64,000 nucleotides of DNA from Emiliania huxleyi CCMP1516. Lineage: Eukaryota; Haptophyta; Isochrysidales; Noelaerhabdaceae. The position numbers were made by a program, and so were the translations under genes. This document shows, one piece after another, positions 28,560-38,398 of this stretch. Within the stretch, counting starts at the first letter, position 1; every line of letters starts with the position of its first letter. The DNA lies in assembly GCF_000372725.1 (NCBI RefSeq), contig NW_005199194.1:768722-832721 (forward strand), in the 5' to 3' direction. The notes beneath the pieces were generated by a model that worked only from the letters and a program-made list of their open reading frames with translations, ran no database searches and had not been told where the DNA came from.

Positions 28560-31181
28560 CTATCCGGCGCTCCTTCCGCCCTCCCCGTGCGCCTCGATGG
28601 CACGCCACGCCTCCTCGACGAGCGCGAAGCACTCTCCGGCGCGCGGGTGGCCGCACCGATCCGGGTGGAGCCGCCGCACCAGCTGCAGGTACCGCTTCCG
28701 GCTCGCCTCGCGGCCCGTCAACCGCTGCAGCCCAAAGCAGCCCCAAGGGTCCTGCACAGCGCGGGGGGCTCCAGCGAGCACCGCCGCCACGAGAGCGTCC
28801 ACCGCGCAATCGACGTCGACGATGCCGCCGCTCGACCCTGCGTCGCCGCTGCTGGACCCACCGCAGCCGCCGCCGCCGCCGCAACCGCTCCCGCCGCCGC
28901 TCCCTCCCCCTCCGCCGCTCCCACCGCCCCCGCCCGCCTGGGGCTGGCGCTGGCGGCTGGCCGCCTAGGTAAGGTGAGGTAAGGTAAACTTCTCCACACA
29001 CAAGGGTGGTGGGGCAAGGGGGGGCAGCCCTCGCGACTCCACGTCTAGAAGACAGGAGCCCCACGGCATTCAAAGTGCAAGGCCCGGTGCGCGTGGGTGA
29101 GCGATGCGTGTGTGCGCGTGCGCGTGCGTGTGCGCGTGCGCGCGCGTGTGCGTGTGTCTCCACCTCCTCGAAGAGTCGCCTCTGGTCCTACGTGGCGAAC
29201 ACGCAACCTCGAGGCGGGAGGACGGTCTCGTGCAGTGCATTCGTAGCACCGCGTGAATACGAGGGGCTACGAGCACAGCGAAAGCAGCGGAACAAGGCCG
29301 AATGCGGCTGAGTACGTGTCCTCTCGAGCGCTGGTTGGGATACGAGAAGATGTACTCCGCTTCTGGGCCTCCCTTCCTCGATTGCGGCCCGCCTCCGCTG
29401 CTCGACGCGCATCGCCTTGGCTGCCTACGGGGCATGGCCAAGACGTGTCGTGGACGTGTCCTGGACAGGGCACCCGGCTCGCGCTGCGCTGCCAGCCGCC
29501 TCCACAGCCTGCGCCTCCGCTGCCCTCGCCGCCGCTGCTGCCGCCACCTCGGCCTGGCCCGGCGCCTCGCCGACCGCCCGCGCGTACGCCACCGCCGCCT
29601 CCACTGCCGTGTCGAAGGTGCCGTAGCAGACCCGTCTACCGTCCACATTGTGCCCCGCCGTGAAGCGGCCGGAGGGGCACTGCTGCACGCCCTTGTACCC
29701 GGTGGCTCTGCTGCTGGAGAGGTGCAATCTCAAGCCTTCCGCTTCTGCAGCCACCGCCGGAGAAGGATGAGCCGGAGGCTGGTACTCCCCGACCGCCCGC
29801 GCGTACGCCACCGCCGCCTCCACTGCCGTGCCGAAGTAGCCGTAGCAGACCTGTCTACCGTCCACATTGTGCTTCGCCCGGAAGCGCGAGCCATACACAC
29901 CGCGCTGCGCTGATACGCCCTTGTACCCGGTGGCACTGCTGCTCGAGAGGTGCAGCCGCAGGCCCTCCGCCTCGGCGACTAGCGGCTCCTGCGCAGCCTG
30001 CTGTCCTGCCGCCGCCTCCGCCGCCTCCGCCGCCTCCGAAGCCTCCGCCGCCTCCGCCGCCTCCGCCGCCTCCGCCGCCTCCGCCGCCTCCGCCTCCTCC
30101 GCCTCCGCCGCCTCCGCCGCCTCCGCCGCCTCCGCCGCCGCCTCCGCTGCCCTCGCCGCCCCCACCACCGCTGGGGGAGGAGGAGCCGGAGCCTCGTACT
30201 CGCCGCCTCCGCTGCTCTCGCCGCTCCCGACGCTCGCGCCATTCCCGCTCCCGCCGCTGCAGCTCCCGCTCACGCCGCCGCCTCCGCCGCCTCCGCCGCT
30301 GCCGGCCTTGGTGCGGCGCCGCGGGGACGCGGCGGCGGGTGGCGGCTCGGCCCGCTCAGCCCGCGCCGCCGCCACCGCCGCTTGCGCCGGCGCCGGCGGG
30401 TGCAAGCGCAAGCCCTCCGCCTCACCGGGCCCGTGCACCGGGACCACGGCGCCCACGAGCTCGGCCGCGCTTGCCGAATGGCTGCCGGCCGCGCCTGCGC
30501 GCCAGGTCAGACGTTAGCAGGCGACAGGCTCATCTACAGGCGAGCAGGGCTGAAACGTTCACCTGCCGACGCGGCCGGGCCCAGCTTCTGCCGCTTGGCC
30601 CTGCGGCCGCTTGCCGCATCTGCACTCTCGGGCGCCGGCGCCGGACCCTCCCGCAGATCGGACAGTTTCCGGTACACCGACTTGCGCGGGGGTCCCGGAA
30701 CCTTGCCGGCGATCGCCGGCTCGATGTGCTCCCGCCAGAAGCGCCACCACTCGCCGCTCCACCGCTTCTCCGACGGAAAGTCCGCCATGCACTCGTCCTT
30801 CCGCTTGCCGTCCTTGTCGGTCCGCAGGTAGACGCCGGGCACGGCCCAGCCGGCGCAGTACTCGGGGATGAGCGGTACATCGGGATGCGCCGCGGCGAGC
30901 CACGCGTTGATGGCTTGGACCCTGGCGTGGAAGCCGCCCTTCGCCTTCTTCGCGTCCGACAGCGTCATGGGGCGCTCGACTTGACCGATCACTGCGCCGC
31001 TCTCGTCCTTCACATCTACGAGCACGGTCACCGGGCCCTTGAAGACCTCGCCTCTCTCGCAGCGGCGCGGGTTCGGCGCCCGCTCGAGCAGCGCGTCCAC
31101 CGCGACGCCGACCGCCTGGTTGTAATCCGCGGCTGGCGGTGCTGCTGCTGCTGCTGCGCTGCTGCGCGCGGGGGGCGCCAT
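28560..31181 (-). CDS. Fusion protein: unknown N-terminal domain, two AP2 domains, C-terminal J domain
   Basis: Five exons in one frame: 31181-30563, 30494-29493, 29424-29369, 29187-29164 (24 bases) and 28964-28560. ATG 31181 opens MAPPARSS. Exon 1 holds an unrecognised domain (VFKGPVTVLVDVKDESGAVI, SGEWWRFWREHIEPAIAG). Exon 2 has an Ala/Glu helix, then two AP2/ERF-like DNA-binding domains: TGYKGVSAQRGVYGSRFRAK...CYGYFGTAVEAAVAYARAVG and TGYKGVQQCPSGRFTAGHNV...CYGTFDTAVEAAVAYARAVG. The small exons read SQGDARRAAEAGRNRGRE and DQRRLFEE. The last exon is Gly-rich, then a J domain (DPWGCFGLQRLTGREASRKR, LVRRLHPDRCG) with the HPD signature that stimulates Hsp70, and stops TAG at 28560. Without splicing, the AP2 frame would end at 29425. 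AP2 plus J in one protein is unusual. Confidence 0.65.
28965..29163 (-). mobile_element. Introner-like element family A, copy 2 (last intron of the AP2-J gene)
   Basis: Minus strand GTGGAGACACACGC... to ...CACCTTACCTAG. It shares with copies 1 and 3 the core CTCGCGACTCCACGTCT, ACAGGAGCCCCACGGCATTC and GTGCAAGGCCCGGTGCGCGT (plus-strand view). A GTGCGC array is expanded at the donor side. Removal joins FEE to AASRQRQ in frame. Confidence 0.8.
29188..29368 (-). mobile_element. Introner-like element family B, copy 2 (intron of the AP2-J gene)
   Basis: Minus strand begins GCCCAGAAGCGGA, an imperfect copy of the next exon start GACCAGAGGCGAC, continues with TCGTATCCCAACCAGCGCTC and GAGAGGACACGTACTCAGCC, later ACCGTCCTCCCGCC and GAGGTTGCGTGTT, and ends CCACGTAG. 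Same order as 25091-25224. It is separated from the family A intron by a 24-base exon. Confidence 0.75.
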
Positions 31182-31921
31182 CGGGATTTCTTTTTATAGA
31201 TCCTCAAAAACGATTCACTCTTCGCCGGGGTGCCGGCGCCCTTACTGGGCGCCCCCTTCTCCCTCCCCCTCAGACATCCCCCCGCAGTCCCCGCCAGTCA
31301 ACTATGATTTCTTTTTCGCGGCGCGATTTCTTTAAAAATCGCGCCGCGAAACCCCGAGAGAGTTGATTGTTGAATTCTTTAAAGGACGCATGAACTCTTT
31401 AATCGGCCGACGCCTGGTTGTAATCCGCGGCTGGCGCTGCTGCTGCTGCTGCTGCTGTGGGCCATTGCTAGGGTGCCCACAGGACCCAAAAAAAGAAAAA
31501 AGAATATTTGATAGGAACGAGTGTATCGCTTTGACGGATCGACCGTGCTTGTTATCCACATCGATGTGACGCACACAGTGACACATCAGACGACACATAT
31601 TCTCCCACCCGCCGGGACGCAAAACGCTCTCGGCGAGAGCCACAAGAAGGCGTCCACACAGCAAGCCACTCGTCGGACAGGGCGTGCTCGCTCGATGCCG
31701 GCGAGCGCATTGCGCACGCTTTGCATTGGACGGTGGCGAAGCCAAAAACACCGATGGTGGCCGTCCGCTGGCGTGAGCGGCGGCGGTCGAGCCTCACCCT
31801 TCGCGCCGACGACCCAACCTCACGCGGAACAACCCAACCCAGGCCCAACAACCCAACACCAAACAACCCCACTGAAAGCACGATTCTCCTGTTGGGCCCT
31901 CAGTGAGTGAGTGTACACACA
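31182..31921. other. Intergenic with partial duplication, no gene supported
   Basis: 31410-31450 (CGCCTGGTTGTAATCCGCGG then GCTGC repeats) duplicates 31110-31150 inside the start of the AP2-J gene, so a piece of that gene was copied into its promoter side. Small frames here show no domains. Confidence 0.5.
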
Positions 31922-32050
<129 letters not shown>

Positions 32051-32123
32051 AGGTAGGTAGAAAGGTGAAGCCGCCATCGCCGTCGGGGAGAGAGAGGGGG
32101 GACGACACTGCCTCGGCAGCGTG

Positions 32124-32372
32124 CACCTCGATCCTGTACCGTGTTTGTTATGACCCCCCCCAATGAACACACCAGTGAGGGAGGGCGAGACGATCGGAGG
32201 GGTCCCGTACCATGCGGAATCGACCCTATCCAGTGCTCAAGTGCTCAAAGGTGAAGAACATCGGACTGGACACCAGCGCGTTATGGGTTGACGCGGGACA
32301 GATCAGATGATGACGACACGCACGAGCGACACACAGACAGACACAAAACAAGCTCACAAGACACACAGCCAG
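32124..32372 (+). repeat. Dispersed repeats R2 (full copy) and GATGATGACGACACGC unit
   Basis: 32124-32243 holds the R2 sequence (CTGTACCGTGTTTGTTATGA, AATGAACACACCAGTGAGGG, GCGGAATCGACCCTATCC). 32250-32372 matches the repeat of 20540-20745. 32405-32438 is the GGGTTGCGGGCATTAAGAAA module. The three modules are also found separately elsewhere. Confidence 0.8.
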
Positions 32373-32577
32373 CGTGGCTGCCACACACCCCAGTCTCACC
32401 CCACCTTACAGTGGGTTGCGGGCATTAAGAAAACAGGATTCGGCGGCACGCCGCCGTTTCTAAGCCTTTCCACAGCCCTCATCCACCCCACGCCGTGGTT
32501 TCTTAGCTCCGGCCGGCACTCAGGCCAGAGCCGCCCCCCTAAGGATTTTAGGTAAGAGGTAGGGCGAGATCATACAC

Positions 32578-32757
32578 ATGGATGAGAACGGTGCAACCAA
32601 GCTGCCGCCGGACCGCGTCGGCGACGTGCTGCGCAACGCGACCGAGCTCCAGAACGCAGAGGACAAGCAGCTCGCGCGAGTCCGCGAGTGCCGCACTGCG
32701 GCGGAGATCCGGGAGCTCCTTATGAAGGGGCACGCCTACGGCGACCGTCCAAGGTAA
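32578..32757 (+). CDS. Small frame or first exon (59 codons), ankyrin-like end
   Basis: ATG 32578 reads MDENGATKLPPDRVGDVLRN, ATELQNAEDKQLARVRECRT, AAEIRELLMKGHAYGDRPR. The codon content is clearly protein-like. Just before the stop (TAA 32755) lies AAGGTAAGGT, a textbook GT donor at 32754, so this is probably a first exon whose partner exons are lost or far away. RTAAEIRELLMKGHA resembles the helix pair of an ankyrin repeat. The transposon-like element beginning at 32882 may have separated it from the rest. Confidence 0.45.
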   Translation: MDENGATKLPPDRVGDVLRNATELQNAEDKQLARVRECRTAAEIRELLMKGHAYGDRPR

Positions 32758-33097
32758 GGTCTAAGTAACTCGATCCCCATTGGCAATTGCTGAGGGCCCA
32801 CAGCGGCTAATTACCGCATCAGCCACCCACCGAGGTCCGAGTGTTTGAGTTGACTCAACCCCCCCCCCCCCCCCACGGCTGCACTGGTCAAACTATTAGC
32901 TTCATAATGAGGAAGGTGCTCATAGCGATTTCAAATAGTGCTACTATTAGCTCAGAGGGGCTAATAGTGCAATTATTAGGTGTGCTAATAGCCGATGTCC
33001 TAATAATGGACCCTCATAATGCGCACTTAGCGATTTCGCGATTCATGCCGCATGCTTCACGGCGCGCCCCGGCCTAATAGCTGGGCCTCATAGCGAC

Positions 33098-33377
33098 ATG
33101 CCGGCCACGGAGCTCGTCGCGCCCATGCCGCCATCGGCGCCCGCTGACCATCTGGCGTGCAGCGAGAAACCCTCTGCGAGCTGGCGCCAGCGTGGTGGTT
33201 TGGCGGCGTGCGGCGCAGCGCTGGTCTTCTTGGCGTCCATCCACGGTGCGATCGCTCGCGGATCCGGCGAGAAGCCTTGCGCTGCCATCGGTCAAGGCGC
33301 AGCTGGACGAGACGATGCGAGAGGAAGGCCGGCGGCTTTTCGAAGCGCAGCACGACCTGCGGCGCCCGGCGCGCTGA
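33098..33377 (+). CDS. Host-like coding piece inside the element (first exon-like plus tail)
   Basis: ATG 33098 starts MPATELVAPMPPSAPADHLA and leads to a hydrophobic stretch (LAACGAALVFLASIHGAIA); a donor-like GTCAAG follows. In another frame SVKAQLDETMREEGRRLFEA then QHDLRRPAR-stop ends at 33377. Both look coding but do not form one frame, so this is either two exons or a rearranged gene piece. Family not recognised. Confidence 0.3.
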
Positions 33378-34007
33378 TGCCGACCACTGCAGGGTTTGTT
33401 GTCGACGAGGACTCGCGGTCTGTTTTTCTTGTTTGACTTGGCGATTTGATCTGAGAGTCGCGCACAGCACACACTGCCTATGTGCTCCTCGCTCGCTCCC
33501 CGCTCGCCTCGGTGACCTGTCGCCCACCAGCGCGCGGCGACCGCGCGCACACCACCAGCGCGCGGCGACCGCGCACACCGCGCCCGCCGGCTCTCCGCCC
33601 TCCTCACCACCCGTCGGCGCTGTCCGCAGGCATGTGAGGCGGAACGGCGACCGCACAGCGCGCGCGGGTGTGGAGAACGTGATCAACCGCCGGGCTTCGG
33701 CCCCTCGCCGGCGCAGCGCCGGCGAGGTCCTGGGTCATCCCCGGGCGGCGGTCCGGGCGGCAGCAGATCTCTGCGCCGCCCGCATCCTGTTCGTGATCAG
33801 GGCGTGCGCAGTTTGAAATTGCAAGGTCCGAGCGCGCCCGCGCCCGCGCCCGCCGCGCCCCGCACGCAGCCACATCCTGCGTTCTGCGGCGGCAGCGGCC
33901 TTATCTCTCTCTCTCCCTGCTCTCCCAAGCCGTGCGCACCGTCGCCGCGCGCGCGCGCCGCCGCGAGCTGCCGGGCTGACGCTCGTCCCCGTGCCCCTGT
34001 TGCGCAG

Positions 34008-34207
34008 GCAACACCCGCGCTCGTGCGGACCGCACGACCAGCTTCCTGCTCGCGCCGCCCTCGCTGTGGCCCGGCGTCTCCGCCGGCGGCTGGTGCGTCA
34101 AGGTGATGAAGAGCACCACCAAGCCTGACGTCACCACGGTCAAGTTCAACGACTCCACGGTGACCTTCTCGTTCGCCGTGGTTGCCTCATGGAAGCCCGT
34201 CTCCTAG
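34008..34207 (+). CDS. Terminal-exon-like piece inside the element
   Basis: After a TGCGCAG acceptor-like site the frame reads NTRARADRTTSFLLAPPSLW, PGVSAGGWCVKVMKSTTKPD, VTTVKFNDSTVTFSFAVVAS and WKPVS-stop (TAG 34205). Balanced residue use and beta-strand-like alternation support a real protein tail captured by the element. Family not recognised. Confidence 0.4.
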
Positions 34208-34676
34208 AGAGTCGGCGCCATCGCTCTTGCCGCGCCGCGCGTAGTGCGCGTCGCGGGTACCGCACTATTAGGGCACTATTAGGGCCACTATTAGGCTCTC
34301 ATAGTGCCCTAATAGCGCCCTAATAGTCGCTATTAGCCCATCTCATAGTGGTGTTCTAATAGCTCCAGACGTTATGAAGCTCAGCTATTAGCCCCTCTGA
34401 GCTAATAGTAGCACTATTTGAAATCGCTATGAGCACCTTCCTCATTATGAAGCTAATAGTTTGACCAGTGTGGGTATTGGCAGACAGATATATGAACGCG
34501 TTTCTAGTTTTCGCGCCGATAAAAAATCTTTTCGCGATGTCCGCCTCGCGGCGCAGCCTCGCCGCCGCCGCCGCCGCCGCCGCTCACTGCCCTCTCCTCG
34601 ACCTCCCCACGGACCTCCCGTCGTGCGCGTCGTCTCTCGCTGTCGTGTCGCCGCGATGCAGGGCAGGTCCCCGAGA

Positions 34677-35242
34677 TCACGCCCTGGTAAATGTACAAGT
34701 CCGACCTCGTAGTGCTGTGCTCGCAGTGAAACTCGTGCTCCACCCCGCGCCGCGCCCCAGCTTGCCCCGCAGCAGCTCGACAAGGTCCAGGAGGACCTCC
34801 TTGTGCCGCGTCTGGTGGCCCGCCGCGCCGTCGTTCTGCGCCACGTCGCCGAGGGCGTCAAAGGGCAGATCGTGCTGGCTGTAAATGCCGTCCGCCATGA
34901 CGTCCGTCATCATCGACATCGCGCACCGGCTGGCCGTGCTCGCCGGCGTGTCGAGCCGGACCACCAAACAAGTGCCGCCCGGCCGCCCGCGCCTCGCGTC
35001 AGTCTCGGCCTGCCGCCGCTCCTGCGCCCCTGCGCGGCCGCCTTAGCGCGCCTGCGCTCCTCCTGCGCCGCCGCACGTGCCGCCCGCTCAGCAGCGCCGG
35101 GCCGGGCCCCCCCGCCCGCCCGCGCCGCACTCCCTGCGAACGTGCGGTGCCAGTGTGCGGGCGAGCCGAACGGGATGGTGGCGAGGAGGCGGTTCGCGTA
35201 ATCGCGCTTCCAGGTGGCCGACGCCCCCGCCTGCGCCTCCAC
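34677..35242 (-). CDS. Possible gene of unknown function, several exons
   Basis: Minus-strand stretches with coding character: VEAQAGASATWKRDYANRLL then ATIPFGSPAHWHRTFAGSAA and an Arg/Ala helix (35242 to about 34990), and MSMMTDVMADGIYSQHDLPF, DALGDVAQNDGAAGHQTRHK, EVLLDLVELLRGKLG (about 34917 to 34760). Frame changes between them, and after RGKLG two rival frames remain. The exon joins cannot be fixed by eye, and no family is recognised. Confidence 0.35.
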
Positions 35243-35309
35243 GTAGCTCGTGTGCCTCGGGTACTATTCAGCGCGCCATCGCACCCGAGGCGGCCCGCCC
35301 TGGCCCTGT

Positions 35310-35657
35310 AGACCTTCCCAGAGAGAGCTTGTCGAGGCTCTACAGAGTGCCGAGAGCATACTGGGCAGGCTCCCGTCGAGCGACGAGCCATGCTGGCTCG
35401 TCGCGGGCGGCGAGCTCGAAGACCCGCTCGGAGCTTCGCCCACCCCGGCGGACCAGCCCGCACGCCCGCGGCCGCAGACATGGAAGACAAGCTTCCTGGC
35501 GTCTCCACAAAGCGCTCACATGCCAAAAGACACCTCGCAGCGCGCGAGACGTGACCAAAGCGGCAAGTCTCGGCGCCGCGAGAGCAGCCGGTCGACGTCG
35601 TCACCAAGCGCGCGGCCACCGGGCGCCTCCGAACCGACAGGGGCGCCACGGCAGTAG
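35310..35657 (+). CDS. Possible terminal exon, unknown protein
   Basis: After CCCTGTAG the frame reads PSQRELVEALQSAESILGRL, PSSDEPCWLVAGGELEDPLG and a Ser/Pro/Arg-rich tail ending GAPRQ-stop at 35657. The amphipathic start is protein-like. No upstream exon or family is recognised. Confidence 0.3.
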   Translation, partial: RPSQRELVEALQSAESILGRLPSSDEPCWLVAGGELEDPLGASPTPADQPARPRPQTWKTSFLASPQSAHMPKDTSQRARRDQSGKSRRRESSRSTSSPSARPPGASEPTGAPRQ

Positions 35658-35762
35658 AGAGCACTCCGAAGGCCATACTTTTTCTGGCCGGTGGGTCTTG
35701 GAGACAGTACTTGGAGTCCGGATAAGAATTTAAACAAAACAACTCTCTCTCACAGCAGACAG

Positions 35763-36020
35763 GCTAGCGCATCACACTCCTCTCCTTAAAATCCCTGTGT
35801 GGTGGCGGCGTGCCGTTCTCCCATCCCTCCCTTGGGTTGTCTGTTTTCTTTCTTTCTTTCTTTAGCAGACAGGCTCGACACAAGTGCGAACTGGCGCGTG
35901 CTAGTCCTATCACAGGCACACCACCGGAGCCGCCTAAGCGACTCCGTTAAGAACGGCAATGCACTTAGCACCGTGCACAATGCCGCTGTCCCCGCACGCT
36001 AGCTCGTTCACCGTCTGCCA
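35763..36020 (+). repeat. Dispersed repeats: CTTTC-tail family copy 3 and CCTAAGCGACTCCGTTAAGA family copy 2
   Basis: 35763-35863 is the GCTAGCGCATCACACTCCTC...GTGGTGGCGGCGTGCCGTTC...CTTTC module. 35915-36020 is the CCGCCTAAGCGACTCCGTTA...GTGCACAATGCCGCTGTCCC module, followed by CAAGAATTTAAACAAAACAA, which repeats 35726-35750. They sit directly upstream of the MBD-like gene. Confidence 0.8.
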
Positions 36021-36133
36021 CAAGAATTTAAACAAAACAACTCTCTCTCACAGCACACAGGCTCGACACAGCCACAAGAAATCCAGCTCGCTTCCCTCCA
36101 AACACCGCCCGCGAAGAGCACACGGTGAGCTCG

Positions 36134-37479
36134 ATGGCCCCGAAGTCGAGGAAGCCACCCGAGAAGACGGCGAGCCTGTTTGCGCGCGGCGGGCCGGACT
36201 CGTCCGACGATGACGAGGCCCCAGCGAAGAACACCGGCAAGCCCAGCGCCGACCTCCGCAAGCACTTTGCGCCCAAGGCGGCCGCGCCTGCCGCCGCCGA
36301 CCCGACTGACGAGGTCTCGACCGACTCTGACGACTCGGACGATGGCAAGTTCAACTTCGACCTGCCCGCCAAGGCGGGCTCCAAAGCGGGCGGAAAGTCG
36401 AAGCCCGCCGCCGCTGGCGGCGGCGGCGCGTCGAGCCGCACCGTTCCCGCAGCGGGTCTGCCGACGGGGTGGTGGGCGGAGGAGCGCACGGCGAGCTCGG
36501 GCCGCGTGTACAAGGTGTACTACGGGCCCAACGGCGAGTACGCCGAGTCGGTGCCGCAGGCTCGCCGCCGCTGCCGCATCCCGGCCACACACCTCTCCGT
36601 AGAGCGTCTCCTCCCTCGCGCCACCTGCACCCCTCTCCCTCTCGCGCCCCCCTCGCCCTCTTGCCCTCCGCAATCGCCCTCCCCTCCCGCGCTCACTCGC
36701 ACTCTCTCGTACGCCCCTCAGCTACGGGGGACTATCTTATACTGTCGTTTGTGCTTTGAGACCTTGGTATCACTCCTGATCCTGGTGACCTGTTAAAATC
36801 TGTATCGCTGTTTAATCCTTTACTTATACTCCTCTCCTAGCAANNNNNNNNNNNNNNNNNNNNNNNNNNNNNNNNNNNNNNNNNNNNNNNNNNNNNNNNN
36901 NNNNNNNNNNNNNNNNNNNNNNNNNNNNNNNNNNNNNNNNNNNCGGGAGTGAAACGGGCCCCGGGCGGAGGGGGCGGCAAGCGAGCCGCGGCGGCAGAGG
37001 AGGGCGGCAACGGGGAAGCGGGCGGTGGGGGGGGCGACACCGACTTGCTGACGCAGCTGCTGACCTCCAAACGACAACCCGAGGAGGAGAGGCGGGCCGA
37101 GGCCGAGAGCATTGCAGGTCCGCTCACACCCCACGCGGACTTGGGGGCCCTGCACTGTGCATGCCGCCGTGCCGAGCTCCCGCCCGACCCCCGTGCTTGG
37201 GTGTGGAGATGCGAGCCCCCCCCCCCCCCCTCGCTGTGCCCCGCCACTGTGCGTGTGTCGACAGACTCGCCTCGCGCCTCCCATTCCCTGCGCCGCTCGC
37301 ACCTCTTCTCCCCTGCGCCCCTCGCAGAGGACGTCGAGCTGATGATGGACAACGGCGTGCGGGTGAACCCCGCGCTGCGCGACATGTTTGCGGGCGGCGG
37401 GTCCGCCGCAAAGAGGCGGCAGCAGCAGCAGCAGCGCCGGCGGCCGGCAAGCGACGAGTCTGCGGATGACTCGGACTGA
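36134..37479 (+). CDS. MBD-like domain protein spanning the assembly gap
   Basis: ATG 36134 opens MAPKSRKPPEKTASLFARGG; exon 1 ends at 36559 (GC donor, CAG then GCTCGC). It carries acidic Ser/Asp runs and LPTGWWAEERTASSGRVYKV then YYGPNGEYAESVPQ, close to the LP.GW..E.....GK...YY.P.G pattern of methyl-CpG-binding domains. The intron contains the 100-N gap. Exon 2 (from about 36944) reads VKRAPGGGGGKRA, DTDLLTQLLTSKRQPEEERR, AESIA. A 210-base GT-AG intron (37118-37327) leads to exon 3, EDVELMMDNGVRVNPALRDM then a Gln/Arg tail and DESADDSD-stop. A chromatin role is possible but rests on the one motif. An exon may be lost in the gap. Confidence 0.55.
36844..36943. other. Assembly gap (100 N)
   Basis: Exactly 100 N, the usual placeholder for a gap of unknown size. 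It lies inside an intron of the MBD-like gene, so the true distance and any hidden exon are unknown. Confidence 0.99.
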
Positions 37480-37992
37480 GGCGCGAAGCTGCAGACATCA
37501 CATGCTATGCTGACAGCATGCCATCTCGCGTCGTCGCGGTGGGGCGGCGGCCCGGCTGTAGCTGCCAGCCCGCACAGCGGCCCCACGCCGCGCGCGCTTT
37601 TTCGACGGTTCTCTCGTTTTGCTCGCGCCCCAGCGACTCTCGTCTGGCGGCGCGTTTCTTTTGTCAAGACTGTCTTCTATATATGATGAAAGCCTGCCAG
37701 CACTTGTCTCTGAATGCAAGCACGCCCGATGATCGATGCGTGGGTCGCCACGGCACACCCACACGCGCGCACATACACAGTCGCTCTCTCGAAACAGCAC
37801 AATGGGGATACGCACAAGCTCGCGCCAAGTTCGCAGCCGCACCTCGCGGCACCGACCCAGCTCCTCAGGAGAGTCCTGCCGCGCTCCTAAAGTACACTCG
37901 TGGCGTGCGCGGCACAAAAACGGCGCGCACACACAAGGGGATGCTCCCGGGAGTTGTGCCTTGCGCAACCATGCACGAGTGACGCGGCCCCT
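37480..37992. other. Intergenic, no gene supported
   Basis: Includes 3' flank of the MBD-like gene and a short AT-rich stretch (CTTCTATATATGATGAAAGC, 37672-37691). Frames on both strands lack motifs. Confidence 0.45.
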
Positions 37993-38253
37993 CTACTTGG
38001 CCGGCCTCGGGCCGACTTCGGACGCGATGTAAGGCGTCAGCGCCGGCGCCAGATCGCGGAAGGCCTGCATGTCGGAGGAGAGGTCCGTCTGGAGCGGCGG
38101 CGCGCCGGCGCTCGCGCGGCTCGAGTCCTGCGCCTTGACGTTCCAGCTGGAGAAACCGAAGGCGGCCTCCTCGCTCTCGGAGCTGACCAGCTTTGGCGCC
38201 CACAAAGCGCCCGACGACGCGAGATTGGAGAGGCGGCTCGAGAAGTCAGTCAT
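37993..38253 (-). CDS. Small hypothetical protein, 86 residues
   Basis: ATG 38253 to TGA/TAG-type stop at 37993 with no intron: MTDFSSRLSNLASSGALWAP, KLVSSESEEAAFGFSSWNVK, AQDSSRASAGAPPLQTDLSS, DMQAFRDLAPALTPYIASEV, GPRPAK. Composition is balanced and hydrophilic, unlike the Arg/Ala shadow frames around it. No signal peptide or membrane segment. It is divergent from the zinc-binding gene starting at 38399, so the 145 bases between them could hold both promoters. No family recognised. Confidence 0.5.
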   Translation of the reverse strand: MTDFSSRLSNLASSGALWAPKLVSSESEEAAFGFSSWNVKAQDSSRASAGAPPLQTDLSSDMQAFRDLAPALTPYIASEVGPRPAK

Positions 38254-38398
38254 AGTTGTTGATGGCGCTGGCTGATGGCGTGCACGCTCCCGCGTTTGAG
38301 ATGATGTCTCGTCAAAAAGGAAAAAAAAACTGAGACGGCTTCCCGGTGCGTTTTCTTTCTTTTGGAACTGACCCTAGCTTGAACGGCGCTTCACTTGA

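Larger units (their letters stand above)
32882..34470. mobile_element. 1.59-kb element with 86-bp perfect terminal inverted repeats and captured gene pieces
   Basis: 32882-32967 (CACTGGTCAAACTATTAGCT...) and 34385-34470 are exact reverse complements. The CACTG...CAGTG ends recall CACTA-type transposons. Subterminal regions on both sides are AT-rich and hold many CTATTAG/CTAATAG motifs, typical of transposase-binding clusters, while the centre is GC-rich like host genes. No transposase is encoded. Flanks end TG and begin TG, so a clear 3-bp target duplication is not seen. Confidence 0.85.

Noticed and set aside
29425-29493. Natural end of a separate AP2 gene at the stop codon 29425
   Set aside because: A GC-AG intron with a duplicated exon start joins AP2 to the J-domain exons in frame, and no start codon is available for a separate J-domain gene.
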